DNA of 64,000 nt from Pseudomonas fluorescens (GCF_900636825.1 NZ_LR134318.1:1521501-1585500); one strand, 5' to 3'; shown: positions 29,401 to 38,297, counted from the stretch's first letter. The notes: generated from the letters alone by a model not told the origin. A program made the numbers and translations.

Positions 29401-30351
29401 GAAGGCCGCGATCTTGCTGAGCTGACCGCACGCTTTGCCGAAGCCAGCCAAGCCGCTTTGGCAGTGCCGCAAAGTGCGAAAAGTCAGCAGCCGGTGGAGG
29501 CCAAGGTTTTCGCCCCAGTGGCAGAAAAAACTCAGCAAAAGATCGCCGGACTGTCGATGACGGTCTATCCGGCGCTGGTTGAGGAGGGCGGTACGGTCAA
29601 GGAAGGGCGCTTCTCGACGCCCGCCGAGGCCGAGTTCCAGCATCGCCGTGCCTTGCAACGCTTGCTGATGCAGCAACTGGCCGAACCGGCGAAATTCCTT
29701 CGTGGCAAGTTGCCGGGACAGACCGAGTTGGGCCTGCTCTATCGCGAGCTGGGCCGCGTCGATGCGCTGGTCGAAGATATTCTGCTGGCGAGTCTCGACA
29801 GCTGCATCCTTGACGGCGAAGACCCGTTGCCCCGTGATGGCGCCGGGCTGGCGGCATTGGCTGAGCGCAAACGCGGCGGTTGGACCGAACATGCCGAACG
29901 TGTCGCGCGGCTGACCCTGGACATCCTCAAGATCTGGCACGGTTTGCAGAAGCGCTTCAAGGGCAAGATCGATCTCGCTCAGGCCGTGGCACTGAATGAC
30001 ATCAAGCAGCAGATCAATAATCTGGTGTATCCGGGCTTCGTTCGTGAAACGCCCATGCAATGGCTCAAGGAACTGCCGCGTTATCTGAAAGCGGTCGAGC
30101 AGCGTTTCGAAAAACTTGGCGCGCAGGTGCAGAAGGATCGCGTATGGAGTGGCGAACTCGCTGGCCTCTGGGCGCAATACCAGGCCCGCGCGGCCAAGCA
30201 CGCGCAGGAAGGCAAGCGCGATCCGCAGCTGGAGTTATATCGCTGGTGGCTGGAGGAATACCGCGTGTCGCTGTTCGCCCAGCAGTTGGGAACGAAAGTG
30301 CCGATCTCTGACAAGCGCCTGAGCAAGCAGTGGAGCCAGGTCGAGGCTTGA
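26440..30351 (+). CDS. hrpA: ATP-dependent RNA helicase HrpA
   Basis: 1303-aa DEAH-box helicase, the normal HrpA length, acting on mRNA and stalled ribosomes in the cytoplasm. Walker A GETGSGKTTQLPK lies near residue 95, DEAH (VDEAHERSL) near 191, SAT (ITSATIDLQRF) follows, and motif VI NQRKGRCGRVEPG is near 400. Helicase-associated and OB-type regions come next, then the long DUF3418-like C-terminus. ATG at 26440 begins the family sequence; upstream in-frame codons are within a repeat. Confidence 0.96.
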   Translation: MTDESPSIDKLLKNLDHAMLADRHRLRRQLLELRKKPDEAKLAQWVARMQASCDQVLARRASLPVIRYDDSLPIAAKRDEIKKALEQHQVLIIAGETGSGKTTQLPKICLEIGRGQHGLIGHTQPRRIAARSVASRVAEELGTPLGSLVGYQVRFEDQSDANTLIKLMTDGILLAETQNDRYLERYDTIIVDEAHERSLNIDFLLGYLKTLLPRRPDLKVIITSATIDLQRFSRHFDDAPIVEVSGRTFPVETWYRPLTLEQDEEGNRVEDDLTVDQAILAALDEVAAYERSERRSPGDVLVFLPGEREIRDAADMLRKAQLKHTEILPLYARLSPAEQQRIFQSHPGRRVVLATNVAETSLTVPGIRYVIDSGTARISRYSYRAKVQRLPIEAISQASANQRKGRCGRVEPGICIRLYSEEDFLGRPEFTDPEILRTNLAAVILQMLHLRLGEITAFPFIEPPDGKAISDGFNLLQELSAVDRNSQLTPLGRQLARLPVDPRMGRMLLEAAKLGSLQEVLIVASAMSIQDPRERPPERQQAADQAHAQWKDVDSDFAGLVNLWRGFEEQRQALTASPLRNWCRKNFLNYLRLREWRDSHRQLSLICRDMQLSLNKEPADYPKLHKAVLVGLLSQIGQKTEDGDYVGARQRRFWIHPSSGIGKKRPQWLMTAELVETTKLYARMVAKIDADWIEPLAGHLIKKNHFEPHWEKKRGQVVAFEQITLFGLIVVGRRPVHYGPIDPVVSRELFIREGLVRGEIQSRAKCLSANKQLLEQLDELEAKARRRDILADEETLYAFYDARLPAEIHQTATFDSWYKVNSQKDPQLLIMREEDVLAREASEVTALHYPDTLHIGDLELALTYHFEPNHPRDGVTLRVPAPLLPMLPPERLEWLVPGLIEAKCIALVRNLPKALRKNFVPVPDFIKAALQRMTFAEGSLPQALGRELLRMTGARVSDEAWAEAAQQVESHLRMNLEIVDGQGKFLGEGRDLAELTARFAEASQAALAVPQSAKSQQPVEAKVFAPVAEKTQQKIAGLSMTVYPALVEEGGTVKEGRFSTPAEAEFQHRRALQRLLMQQLAEPAKFLRGKLPGQTELGLLYRELGRVDALVEDILLASLDSCILDGEDPLPRDGAGLAALAERKRGGWTEHAERVARLTLDILKIWHGLQKRFKGKIDLAQAVALNDIKQQINNLVYPGFVRETPMQWLKELPRYLKAVEQRFEKLGAQVQKDRVWSGELAGLWAQYQARAAKHAQEGKRDPQLELYRWWLEEYRVSLFAQQLGTKVPISDKRLSKQWSQVEA

Positions 30352-30370
30352 CTTCGCGCCTTGCAACGAT

Positions 30371-30489
30371 CCTGTAGGAGCTGCCGAAGGCTCGGGCCGC
30401 GTTCGGACGATCTTTTGATCTTGATCTTTAAAAAAGCAAAATCAAAAGATCGTCCGAACGCGGCCCGAGCCTTCGGCAGCTCCTACAGG
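30371..30489. repeat. Long-stem REP doublet
   Basis: Inverted arms gtaggagctgccgaaggctc extended by gggccgcgttcggacgatct, the same subtype as at 3892-3996, with an A/T-rich spacer. It follows hrpA. The remaining ~210 bp up to 30701 hold no gene that I can support and presumably carry the promoter of the KAS III gene. Confidence 0.9.
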
Positions 30490-30701
30490 GATCGCGTTTA
30501 GCAGGAGGAAGGCGCCAAAACGCTGGGTTTATGGCAAACTTCGCCACCATAACGCGCCGTTTCGCGACTCAGAGCCTTCGACCGTGTCGCGATGCGGAAT
30601 AAAACGATGCCAGGTTTGCGTCCCCCGGATGGGAATAGACCCTTTGCGTGTTGGTACGACGGTTCCAGCACTTTCTGCCTGAACAGATTAGAGAAACGAC
30701 C

Positions 30702-31823
30702 ATGCATAACGTCGTCATCAGCGGCACCGGCCTGTACACACCGGCCAACAGCATTTCCAACGAAGAGCTGGTGCAGTCTTTCAATACTTACGTCGCCCAG
30801 TTCAACGCGGACAACGCCGAAGCCATCGCCAGCGGCGAGGTAGAGGCCCTGACCGAATCCAGCGCTGCGTTCATCGAAAAAGCCTCGGGTATCAAAAGCC
30901 GTTTCGTCATGGACAAAGACGGCATCCTTGACCCGCAACGCATGGCTCCGCGCCTGCCGGAGCGTTCCAACGACGAATGGTCTGTGCTTTGCCAGATGGC
31001 CATCGGCGCTGCCGAACAAGCCCTGCAACGCGCCGGCAAAACCGCCGCTGACATCGACGGCGTGATCGTGGCCTGCTCCAATCTGCAGCGCGCTTACCCG
31101 GCCATCGCCATTGAAGTCCAGGAAGCCCTGGGCATTCAGGGCTTCGGTTTCGATATGAACGTTGCTTGCTCCTCGGCAACTTTCGGTATTCAGGCTGCTG
31201 CGAACAGTGTGCAACTGGGCCAGGCCCGCGCGATCCTGATGGTCAACCCGGAAGTCTGCACCGGGCATCTGAACTTCCGCGACCGCGACAGCCACTTCAT
31301 CTTCGGCGATGCTGCGACTGCGGTGATCATCGAGCGTGCTGATCTCGCGACGTCCCAGTATCAGTTCGACGTGGTCAGCACCAAACTGCTGACCAAGTTT
31401 TCCAACAACATCCGCAACAACTTCGGTTTTCTCAACCGTGCAGCAGAAGAGGGCATCGGTGCCCGTGACAAGCTGTTCGTGCAGGAAGGCCGCAAGGTGT
31501 TCAAGGATGTCTGCCCGATGGTCGCCGAGCTGATCGGTGAGCATCTGCAGGAAAACCAGCTCAACGTTGGCGATGTGAAACGCTTCTGGCTGCATCAGGC
31601 CAACCTCAGCATGAACCACCTGATTGTGCGCAAACTGCTGGGTCGCGAAGCCACCGAAGAAGAAGCCCCGGTGATTCTCGACAGCTACGCCAACACCAGC
31701 TCCGCCGGTTCGGTGATCGCCTTTCACAAGTATCAAGACGATCTCGCCGCCGGTTCGCTGGCCGTGCTGAGTTCGTTCGGTGCCGGTTATTCGATCGGCA
31801 GCGTGATTCTGCGTAAACGTTGA
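30702..31823 (+). CDS. β-Ketoacyl-ACP synthase III family enzyme
   Basis: 373-aa condensing enzyme of the thiolase fold. The Cys-His-Asn triad is C156 (NVACSSATFG), H298 (LHQANLSMN) and N331 (YANTSSAGS). It is longer than housekeeping FabH by ~55 residues, mainly an insertion after residue 30 and around 235. A similar long KAS III in P. aeruginosa feeds medium-chain acyl-CoA into fatty acid synthesis; whether this is the same function is inference. It is not next to other fab genes. Confidence 0.88.
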   Translation: MHNVVISGTGLYTPANSISNEELVQSFNTYVAQFNADNAEAIASGEVEALTESSAAFIEKASGIKSRFVMDKDGILDPQRMAPRLPERSNDEWSVLCQMAIGAAEQALQRAGKTAADIDGVIVACSNLQRAYPAIAIEVQEALGIQGFGFDMNVACSSATFGIQAAANSVQLGQARAILMVNPEVCTGHLNFRDRDSHFIFGDAATAVIIERADLATSQYQFDVVSTKLLTKFSNNIRNNFGFLNRAAEEGIGARDKLFVQEGRKVFKDVCPMVAELIGEHLQENQLNVGDVKRFWLHQANLSMNHLIVRKLLGREATEEEAPVILDSYANTSSAGSVIAFHKYQDDLAAGSLAVLSSFGAGYSIGSVILRKR

Positions 31824-31832
31824 TTGCGCCAT

Positions 31833-31902
31833 AAAAGATCGCAGCCTGCGGCCGCTCCTGCATCGATCTCTGCAGAAGCTGCCGCAGGCTGCGATCTTTT
31901 GT
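31833..31902. repeat. REP doublet, diverged
   Basis: Inverted pair agatcgcagcctgcggccgc ... gctgccgcaggctgcgatct with a degenerate tip in the left arm, in the 106-bp gap before the sigma factor gene. Confidence 0.85.
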
Positions 31903-31929
31903 TTTTGACCCTGCGAAAAAGAGGCGCCA

Positions 31930-32544
31930 ATGGCCGCGACGGGCGATAACCTACTGCTCGAACGCCTGCTTGCCGGCGAGCAACTGGCATTCAAGGAACT
32001 CGTCAGCACCTACCAGAGCGCCATGCGCGCGGTGGCTTATGCCATCGTCGGCCCGGGTCATGTCGAGGAAGTGGTGCAGGACGCCTGGCTGTCAGTGGTG
32101 CGCCACATCGGCCGCTTCGAAGGCCGTTCAAGCCTCAAGACCTGGCTGCTCACCATCACCGCCAATGCCGCGAAAAGTCGCTACAAGCTCAATCGCCGCG
32201 AAGTCCTGATCGATGATCTGCCGTCACCCCATGGCAGCATTGGCGACGAGCGATTCTCGCCGAACGACGGTCATTGGCTGATCGCACCGTTTGCGTGGCA
32301 TCAGGACACCCCCGAAGCATTGCTCACCGAAAATGAATTGCGCGAATGTCTGGAACACACGCTGCTCAGTTTGTCGCAGCTGCAAAGCAGCGTCTTGCTG
32401 CTGCGCGAGCGTCAGGGGCTGGAACTGGAGGAAATCTGTAATCTTCTGGGAATCTCGCTCTCCAATGCCCGGATGTTGCTGCATCGTGCGCGATTGAAAG
32501 TGTTCGCCACGGTGGAGCATTTTGAGGAGACCGGTGAATGCTGA
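31930..32544 (+). CDS. ECF-type RNA polymerase sigma factor
   Basis: 204-aa sigma-70 family factor with only regions 2 and 4. Region 2 contains YQSAMRAVAYAIVGPGHVEEVVQDAWLSV and FEGRSSLKTWLLTITANAAKSRY; region 4 contains LSQLQSSVLLLRERQGLELEEICNLLGISLSNARMLLHRARLK. The downstream gene overlaps by 7 bp and encodes a zinc-finger anti-sigma, so the activity is likely held in check post-translationally. Regulon not known. Confidence 0.92.
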   Translation: MAATGDNLLLERLLAGEQLAFKELVSTYQSAMRAVAYAIVGPGHVEEVVQDAWLSVVRHIGRFEGRSSLKTWLLTITANAAKSRYKLNRREVLIDDLPSPHGSIGDERFSPNDGHWLIAPFAWHQDTPEALLTENELRECLEHTLLSLSQLQSSVLLLRERQGLELEEICNLLGISLSNARMLLHRARLKVFATVEHFEETGEC

Positions 32545-32777
32545 CCTGTAAAGAGCAAGTGGCGCGCTCCAGCGATTATCTCGACGGCCAGTTGAGCTTG
32601 CGCGAACGCTTGTTGATGCGCCATCACTTGATGTGTTGCCCCAATTGCCGGCGTTTTATCCGCCAGATGCGCGTGCTGCAGGCCACGCTCAAGGCCATGC
32701 CGGAAAAACCGGATGAGAATGTCGATGCGCTGGCCGAACGCTTGGCCGAACAACGCCGCAAAGACCGGCTCCTGTAG
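32538..32777 (+). CDS. Zinc-finger anti-sigma factor
   Basis: 79-aa zf-HC2-type anti-sigma. The Hx3Cx2C zinc motif is H30-C34-C37 (HHLMCCPNC). There is no membrane segment, so it would be a soluble, ZAS-type sensor, possibly redox-responsive through the zinc cysteines. Overlap with the sigma gene implies equimolar synthesis. Confidence 0.85.
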   Translation: MLTCKEQVARSSDYLDGQLSLRERLLMRHHLMCCPNCRRFIRQMRVLQATLKAMPEKPDENVDALAERLAEQRRKDRLL

Positions 32778-32806
32778 GAGCTGTGGGAGCCGTAGGAACT
32801 GTATGA

Positions 32807-32912
32807 CCTGTAGGAGCTGACGAGTGAAACGAGGCTGCGATCTTTTGCTCTTGTCATTCAACAGCAAGATCAAAAGATCGCAGCCTCGTTTCACTCGTCA
32901 GCTCCTACAGGT
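32807..32912. repeat. REP-like doublet with unusual arm
   Basis: Long inverted repeat whose arms read ctgtaggagctgacgagtga and cgaggctgcgatcttttg: the canonical centre (gctgccgaaggct) is replaced by gctgacgagtgaaacgaggct. Partial direct copies of the gtaggagctgt start lie just upstream at 32772-32806. Confidence 0.85.
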
Positions 32913-32919
32913 TCCAGCG

Positions 32920-32985
32920 GCAAGCTTCAAGCTGCAAGTAAGGGCGCTCGCTCCTAGCTTGTAGCTTGTAGCTTGTAGCTCACCG
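32920..32985. repeat. Copy of gcaagctgcaag repeat with short tandem
   Basis: Related to the inverted repeat at 26309-26392, ending in a small tandem of agcttgt (three times, near 32957-32978). It sits downstream of the porin gene's stop. Confidence 0.7.
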
Positions 32986-32993
32986 CTGCCGTT

Positions 32994-34316
32994 CTAAAAC
33001 TTGGCTTCCGCATCCAGCTGCAGGGTGTTGCTGTCTGCGTCACGCTGGGTACGGCTGGCGAAGTCCGCTTTGGTCAGGAAGTACGTGGCGCCGACGGCGA
33101 AGTTCTTGTCGATGTCGTAACCGACCTTGAACTTGTGCCCGCGGGAACCGGTGGTGCCGTTGGCGAAGTCGGAGTCGGTGAATGCGCCGACCACGGCATT
33201 GCGCTGCACGTCGCGATAGTTGTAGTCGAGGTTGAAGCCGAAGACTTTCGACTTGGCACCGAGCAGCCACGCGGTGTCCTGATCGGTCACGGCATCGTTG
33301 TTCTTCACGTATTGGCCGTAAAACGACAGCGGCATTGGCAGTCCGCCAATGTCGATCTGGCTGAACCCTTCATACAGACGGAATTCGTTGTTGGCCGAGT
33401 TGCCGTTGACCGCCAACGCGCACGGCGTCGAGGTGCCGGTGCAGCGGCTGTCTTCGTCGTTCTGGTAGGCATAGACGCTGCCACCCAGAGTCATTTTCAG
33501 GTTGTCGGTGATGTTGAAACGGCTGCCCAACTGGCCCGCAGTCAGGCGCAGATCGTGACGGAATTGCACGCCATCACCGTCGACGTTGTCCTTGAGGTTG
33601 TAGTTACCCAGGCTGCCGAACAGTTCGGCGCTGCTGCCCAGCGGGTATTTATAAGTGAGAGCCAGACCTTCCGGGTTGATGTCGCTATCCCAGATCACGT
33701 CGCCCATGCTTACCCACGGTTGCAGCATCTTGCCGCCGATCACGTGCAGGTTCTTGATCTGGTCGGGGTGGTAGTCGATGTAGCCGAGGTCGAGCCAGAT
33801 CTGCTTCTTGTCGAAGTAGTTGTCCTGATCCTGGTTGGTCGAGCGGGCATCGTCGCCGCCGCCGGTGGCGATGCGGATGCCGGTGTCGACTTGCGGGTTG
33901 ATCTCGGTGTAAGCGCCCAGACGGGCACGGATGCGCTGACGATCCTTGTCACGGCCGCCGTTGTTCGGCTCGCCATCGATCTTGATGGTTTCCTGACGGA
34001 TACGCACGTCACCCTTGAACTGAGTCTTGGCCGCCCAGGCCAGTTTCTGATCGAACACGCTTTGTTCGTTGGTCTTCTTCGCGACCGCAGCCACTTGTTC
34101 GTTGGTTTCCTGCTGCGCCTGTTGGGCGATTTGCTGAGCCTTCTGATCCTTGGCCAGTTCTGTTTGCAGCTCGATGTACTGCGCCTGGGAAATCGACCCG
34201 TTGGCCTTGAGCATGTCGAGCAGTTTGGCGTCGACTGCAGCACTGGCCGGAACGCTCATGGCCAGCAACAAGCCGCCGCACAGGGCCGCTGCAGTTTTCG
34301 TGGAAGCAAGACGCAT
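32994..34316 (-). CDS. Putative outer-membrane porin
   Basis: 440 aa with signal peptide (TAAALCGGLLLAMSVPASA, cleavage near residue 27), a periplasmic helical stretch (about 30-95, QAQYIELQTELAKDQKAQQIAQQAQQ..., likely coiled coil) and a β-barrel of ~340 residues rich in alternating aromatic/polar strands ending in an aromatic residue (LDAEAKF, C-terminal Phe as recognised by the Bam machinery). It matches the 'putative porin' family. Solute unknown. ATG at 34316 is preferred over an earlier one since the signal peptide begins there. Confidence 0.87.
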   Translation of the reverse strand: MRLASTKTAAALCGGLLLAMSVPASAAVDAKLLDMLKANGSISQAQYIELQTELAKDQKAQQIAQQAQQETNEQVAAVAKKTNEQSVFDQKLAWAAKTQFKGDVRIRQETIKIDGEPNNGGRDKDRQRIRARLGAYTEINPQVDTGIRIATGGGDDARSTNQDQDNYFDKKQIWLDLGYIDYHPDQIKNLHVIGGKMLQPWVSMGDVIWDSDINPEGLALTYKYPLGSSAELFGSLGNYNLKDNVDGDGVQFRHDLRLTAGQLGSRFNITDNLKMTLGGSVYAYQNDEDSRCTGTSTPCALAVNGNSANNEFRLYEGFSQIDIGGLPMPLSFYGQYVKNNDAVTDQDTAWLLGAKSKVFGFNLDYNYRDVQRNAVVGAFTDSDFANGTTGSRGHKFKVGYDIDKNFAVGATYFLTKADFASRTQRDADSNTLQLDAEAKF

Positions 34317-34600
34317 AGCAATCTCCGAAGATGAGAGAGGATGGCTGATCCATCCTGGGCACAACCGACGGTTGAACGTCGGAAAACAGTGTCCGGGTTA
34401 GAACCCGGCGCTCTAAAAACAGGCGCCAGTATCGCGATGGTTTATGACAGAGCAGTGGCACGGTGATGGCAGGTTGATGACGATGCGTATCGAGCGTGAA
34501 CTATCGATCTAGAGCGCTGTCGGCCGATTGAGCGTGTGCAACGGGGTCGCGATCAGCGATACTCACCAGGCTTTCTCGCCATGTTGTGGAGTGCCAGTGG

Positions 34601-35725
34601 ATGCCGTTGCAACGCCTGCAAAACCTGTCAGAAATCGCCCCGGCAATGTGGGATGCGCTGGTGCCGGACAACCAGCCGTTCCTGCGTCACGCCTTTCTCA
34701 GTGCGCTGGAAGACAGCGGCAGCGTCGGTCCGCATTCAGGCTGGCAGCCTGAGCATTTACTGCACATCGAAAATGATCGACTGATCGCTGCGCTGCCCAG
34801 CTATCGCAAATGGCATTCCTATGGTGAATACGTATTCGATCATGGCTGGGCGGACGCCTGCGCTCGTGCGGGTATCGATTACTACCCGAAGCTGCTGACG
34901 GCCGTGCCGTTCAGCCCGGTCAGCGGCCCGCGCTTGCTGGCGGCAAACGTGGAGGACGGTTTCGAACTGCTGAAAAGCCTGCCGGGCTATCTGGAGATCG
35001 AAGAGCTCTCCAGCGCGCACATCAATTTCACCGACCCGTTTACCGACGCGGCGATGGCCGAGCAGCCCGGCTGGTTGCAGCGCATCGGTTGCCAGTATCA
35101 CTGGCAGAACCGTGAGTACCGCGACTTTCAGGATTTCCTCGACGCCCTCAGCTCACGCAAGCGCAAGCAAATGCGCAAGGAGCGCGAGCAAGTGGCGGGG
35201 CAGGGCTTCGAATTCGAATGGCTGGAAGGGCGCGAACTCAGCCAGGCGCAGTGGGATTTCGTCTACGCCTGCTACGCCAACACCTACGCGGTGCGCCGGC
35301 AGGCGCCATACCTGACCCGCGAATTCTTCAGCCTGCTGGCCGAACGCATGCCGGAGTCGATCCGCGTGGTATTGGCCAAGCAGGGCGCGCGGCCAGTGGC
35401 GATGGCCTTCAGTCTGGTCGGTGGCGACAGTTTTTATGGACGTTATTGGGGCTGCTTGGCCGAGTTCGATCGGCTGCATTTCGAGACGTGTTTTTATCAG
35501 GGCATGGATTATGCGATTGCCCAAGGGATCCAACGGTTCGATGCCGGGGCTCAGGGCGAGCACAAATTGATTCGCGGGTTTGAACCGGTCATTACCCATT
35601 CCTGGCACTACCTGCGCCATCCCGGCCTTAAAGCAGCGGTGAAGGATTTCCTTCAGCAAGAGCGCGCCGGCGTTTTGGCCTATGCCGAAGAAGCCCGCAC
35701 CGCATTGCCCTATCGCCAGACATAA
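34601..35725 (+). CDS. FemAB-like N-acyltransferase
   Basis: 374-aa protein of the FemAB-like/peptidogalactan-type GNAT family (formerly DUF482). Signature blocks include LRHAFLSALEDSGSVGPHSGW at the N-terminus, KRKQMRKEREQV, PYLTREFFSLLAERMPE and DAGAQGEHKLIRGFEP. Usually annotated as a GNAT acetyltransferase of unknown substrate. Divergent from the porin with a ~285-bp gap in which I see no other gene. Confidence 0.87.
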   Translation: MPLQRLQNLSEIAPAMWDALVPDNQPFLRHAFLSALEDSGSVGPHSGWQPEHLLHIENDRLIAALPSYRKWHSYGEYVFDHGWADACARAGIDYYPKLLTAVPFSPVSGPRLLAANVEDGFELLKSLPGYLEIEELSSAHINFTDPFTDAAMAEQPGWLQRIGCQYHWQNREYRDFQDFLDALSSRKRKQMRKEREQVAGQGFEFEWLEGRELSQAQWDFVYACYANTYAVRRQAPYLTREFFSLLAERMPESIRVVLAKQGARPVAMAFSLVGGDSFYGRYWGCLAEFDRLHFETCFYQGMDYAIAQGIQRFDAGAQGEHKLIRGFEPVITHSWHYLRHPGLKAAVKDFLQQERAGVLAYAEEARTALPYRQT

Positions 35726-35728
35726 AGC

Positions 35729-35799
35729 AAAAGATCGCAGCCTTCGGCAGCTCCTACAGGAGCCGGTGTAGGAGCTGCCGAAGGCTGCGATCTTTTGAT
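35729..35799. repeat. REP doublet (gtaggagctgcc type)
   Basis: Nearly perfect inverted pair with a very short spacer, between the convergent FemAB-like and ABC transporter genes. Confidence 0.9.
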
Positions 35800-35809
35800 C
35801 TTGGGGGCA

Positions 35810-37642
35810 TCAATCGATGCCGACAAAGCCCCCGGTCTGATGCGCCCACAACCGCGCATACAGGCCTCGGTGCGCCAGCAGTTCAGCATGGGTGCCGCTC
35901 TCGGCGATCTTGCCGTTCTCCAGCACGACCAGCCGATCCATGCGCGCGATGGTCGAGAGGCGGTGGGCGATGGCGATCACGGTTTTACCCTGCATCAGGG
36001 TTTCCAGGCTTTCCTGAATCGCCGCTTCGACCTCCGAGTCCAGCGCCGAGGTGGCTTCGTCCATGATCAGAATCGGCGCATCCTTCAACAGTACCCGGGC
36101 AATCGCAATGCGCTGGCGTTGACCGCCCGACAGTTTCACTCCGCGCTCACCGACATGTGCATCAAAACCGCTGCGGCCTTCCGCGTCGGACAGCAGCGGA
36201 ATGAACTCATCGGCGCGGGCCTTGTGCACGGCGTCCCATAGCTCGGCGTCAGTCGCATCCGGTTTGCCGTAGAGCAAGTTGTCACGGATCGAGCGGTGCA
36301 GCAGCGAGGTGTCCTGAGTGATCATGCCGATTCTCGCGCGCAGGCTTTCCTGGCCGACTTCGGCGATGTTCTGCCCGTCGATCATGATCTGCCCACCCTC
36401 GACGTCATAGAGGCGCAGCAACAGGTTGACCAACGTCGATTTGCCTGCGCCGGACGGCCCGATCAAGCCGATTTTTTCACCCGGTTTGATGGTCAGGTTG
36501 AGGTCGCCGATGATGCCGCGCTTCTTGCCGTAGTGAAAATCCACGTGCTCGAAACGCACTTCGCCATGGGCCACTTGCAGCGGTTTGGCCTGCTCGCGGT
36601 CGGTGACGCTGACCGGTTGCGAAATGGTGCGCAGACCGTCCTGGACCATGCCGATGTTCTCGAAGATGCCCGTGACCACCCACATGATCCAGCCGGACAT
36701 GTTGACGATGCGGATCACCAGACCGGTCGCCAACGCGATCGCGCCAACGGTGATCAGCGACTGCGTCCACAACCACAGCGCCAGCGCGGTAGTGCCGACG
36801 ATCAGCAAGCCGTTCATGGCGGTAATCGCCACGTCCATGCTGGTCACCACGCGGCCGGCCATCTGCGCTTTGACGGTCTGTTCTTCGATGGCTTCCTTGG
36901 CGTAATGCTGTTCGAAATTGGTGTGGGCGAACAGCTTCAGCGTGGCGATGTTGGTGTAGCCATCGACGATTCGCCCCATCAGTTTTGAACGCGCGTCGGA
37001 GGCTTCCACCGAGCGCTCTTTCACCCGTGGCACGAAATAATAGAGCGCGCCGATGTAGGCGACGATCCACATCAGCAGCGGGATCATCAAGCGCCAGTCC
37101 GCCTCGGCGAACAACACCAGCGAACTGATCGCATAGATCACCACATGCCACAGCGCATCGACCGCTTGCACCGCCGAGTCACGCAGCGAGTTGCCGGTCT
37201 GCATGATGCGCTGGGCGATGCGCCCGGCGAAGTCGTTCTGGAAGAAATTCAGACTCTGCTTGAGCACGTAGCTGTGGTTCTGCCAGCGAATCATGCTGGT
37301 CATGCCGGGGCTCAGCGTCTGATGCACCAGCAAGTCGTGCAGGCCGAAGAAGATCGGTCGCAACACCAGCGCGACCACCAGCATCCACGTCAGTTCGAGG
37401 GCGTGGTCGCTGAAGAAATTCGGGTTGGGGGTACCTTGCGCCAGATCGATGATGCGGCTCAGGTAACTGAACAGCGCCACTTCGATGAGCGCGGCGAACA
37501 GGCCGACCACCAGCAGGGCGGCGAAACTCGGCCAGACTTGCTTCAGGTAATAGGTATAGAAGGGCCAGACGCGATCTGGAGGAGACGCCGTCGGGGCGTC
37601 GCGGAATATGTCGATCAGTTGTTCGAAACGGCGATAGAGCAT
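35810..37642 (-). CDS. ABC exporter, fused membrane and ATPase domains
   Basis: 610-aa half-transporter that would work as a dimer in the inner membrane. Six transmembrane helices occupy residues ~30-330; the nucleotide-binding domain follows with Walker A GPSGAGKST near 395, the signature LSGGQRQRIAIARVLL near 506, Walker B ILIMDEATSALD near 525 and the H-loop AHRLST. It resembles the multidrug/lipid exporter subgroup; substrate not inferable. A cyclophilin gene lies upstream on the same strand, 88 bp away with a stem-loop between. Confidence 0.92.
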   Translation of the reverse strand: MLYRRFEQLIDIFRDAPTASPPDRVWPFYTYYLKQVWPSFAALLVVGLFAALIEVALFSYLSRIIDLAQGTPNPNFFSDHALELTWMLVVALVLRPIFFGLHDLLVHQTLSPGMTSMIRWQNHSYVLKQSLNFFQNDFAGRIAQRIMQTGNSLRDSAVQAVDALWHVVIYAISSLVLFAEADWRLMIPLLMWIVAYIGALYYFVPRVKERSVEASDARSKLMGRIVDGYTNIATLKLFAHTNFEQHYAKEAIEEQTVKAQMAGRVVTSMDVAITAMNGLLIVGTTALALWLWTQSLITVGAIALATGLVIRIVNMSGWIMWVVTGIFENIGMVQDGLRTISQPVSVTDREQAKPLQVAHGEVRFEHVDFHYGKKRGIIGDLNLTIKPGEKIGLIGPSGAGKSTLVNLLLRLYDVEGGQIMIDGQNIAEVGQESLRARIGMITQDTSLLHRSIRDNLLYGKPDATDAELWDAVHKARADEFIPLLSDAEGRSGFDAHVGERGVKLSGGQRQRIAIARVLLKDAPILIMDEATSALDSEVEAAIQESLETLMQGKTVIAIAHRLSTIARMDRLVVLENGKIAESGTHAELLAHRGLYARLWAHQTGGFVGID

Positions 37643-37683
37643 CAGATAACCGCCCGGAATACGGGCTCTCCTTTTATCAGTGT

Positions 37684-37713
37684 GAGCGGCGCGGGGTCAG
37701 CCCGGCGCCGCTC
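37684..37713 (-). terminator. Stem-loop between cyclophilin and ABC genes
   Basis: Perfect 9-bp inverted repeat gagcggcgc / gcgccgctc with a 12-nt loop that can pair further. It lacks a clear T run on the minus strand, so termination is uncertain; it could reduce read-through into the ABC gene. Confidence 0.4.
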
Positions 37714-37730
37714 GATATGCCCTGGAGTAC

Positions 37731-38294
37731 TCAGTCGATGCGCTTGGCCGACTTGATGATCACAGGGTCGACAGGCACGTTTTGCATGCCTTGTTTGGTG
37801 GCGGTCTGCGAGTTGACGATGACGTCGACCACGTCCATGCCCTTGACCACTTTGGCGAACACCGCGTAACCGGCGTCACGGCCCGGATCGAGGAAGGCGT
37901 TGTCGGCAACGTTGATGAAGAACTGGCTGGTGGCCGAATCCGGATTGGAAGTGCGCGCCATCGACAGGGTGCCGCGAACGTTGTGCAGGCCATTGCTGGC
38001 TTCGTTCTTGATCGGCGCCTTGGTTTCTTTTTGCTGCATCTGCTGGGTGAAACCACCGCCCTGGGCCATGAAGCCGGGGATCACGCGGTGAAAAATGGTG
38101 TTGGTGTAAAAGCCGCTGTCGACATATTCAAGAAAGTTCTTGGTACTGATCGGCGCCTTGACCGGGTCCAGTTCGATTTCAATCTGACCGTTGGTGGTAT
38201 CGAGCAGCACGTGCGGCGCTTTGGCCGGTGTGGCAGCCATCAGGTTGGCGGCGAACAGTACGGTGCCGGCGGCGAGGACGAGTTTTTTCAGCAT
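37731..38294 (-). CDS. ppiA: Periplasmic cyclophilin-type peptidyl-prolyl isomerase
   Basis: 187 aa with signal peptide ([20 protein letters not shown]) and a complete cyclophilin domain. [19 protein letters not shown] contains the catalytic Arg/Phe segment, [21 protein letters not shown] the substrate groove. It assists folding of exported proteins. It starts 3 bp before the hydrolase gene stop on the same strand, pointing to an operon. Confidence 0.93.
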   Translation of the reverse strand: MLKKLVLAAGTVLFAANLMAATPAKAPHVLLDTTNGQIEIELDPVKAPISTKNFLEYVDSGFYTNTIFHRVIPGFMAQGGGFTQQMQQKETKAPIKNEASNGLHNVRGTLSMARTSNPDSATSQFFINVADNAFLDPGRDAGYAVFAKVVKGMDVVDVIVNSQTATKQGMQNVPVDPVIIKSAKRID

Positions 38295-38297
38295 GGG

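Noticed and set aside
33135..34334. 399-codon plus-strand frame opposite the porin
   Set aside because: Val/Ala/Gln-rich antisense shadow; the minus strand has a signal peptide and β-barrel pattern.
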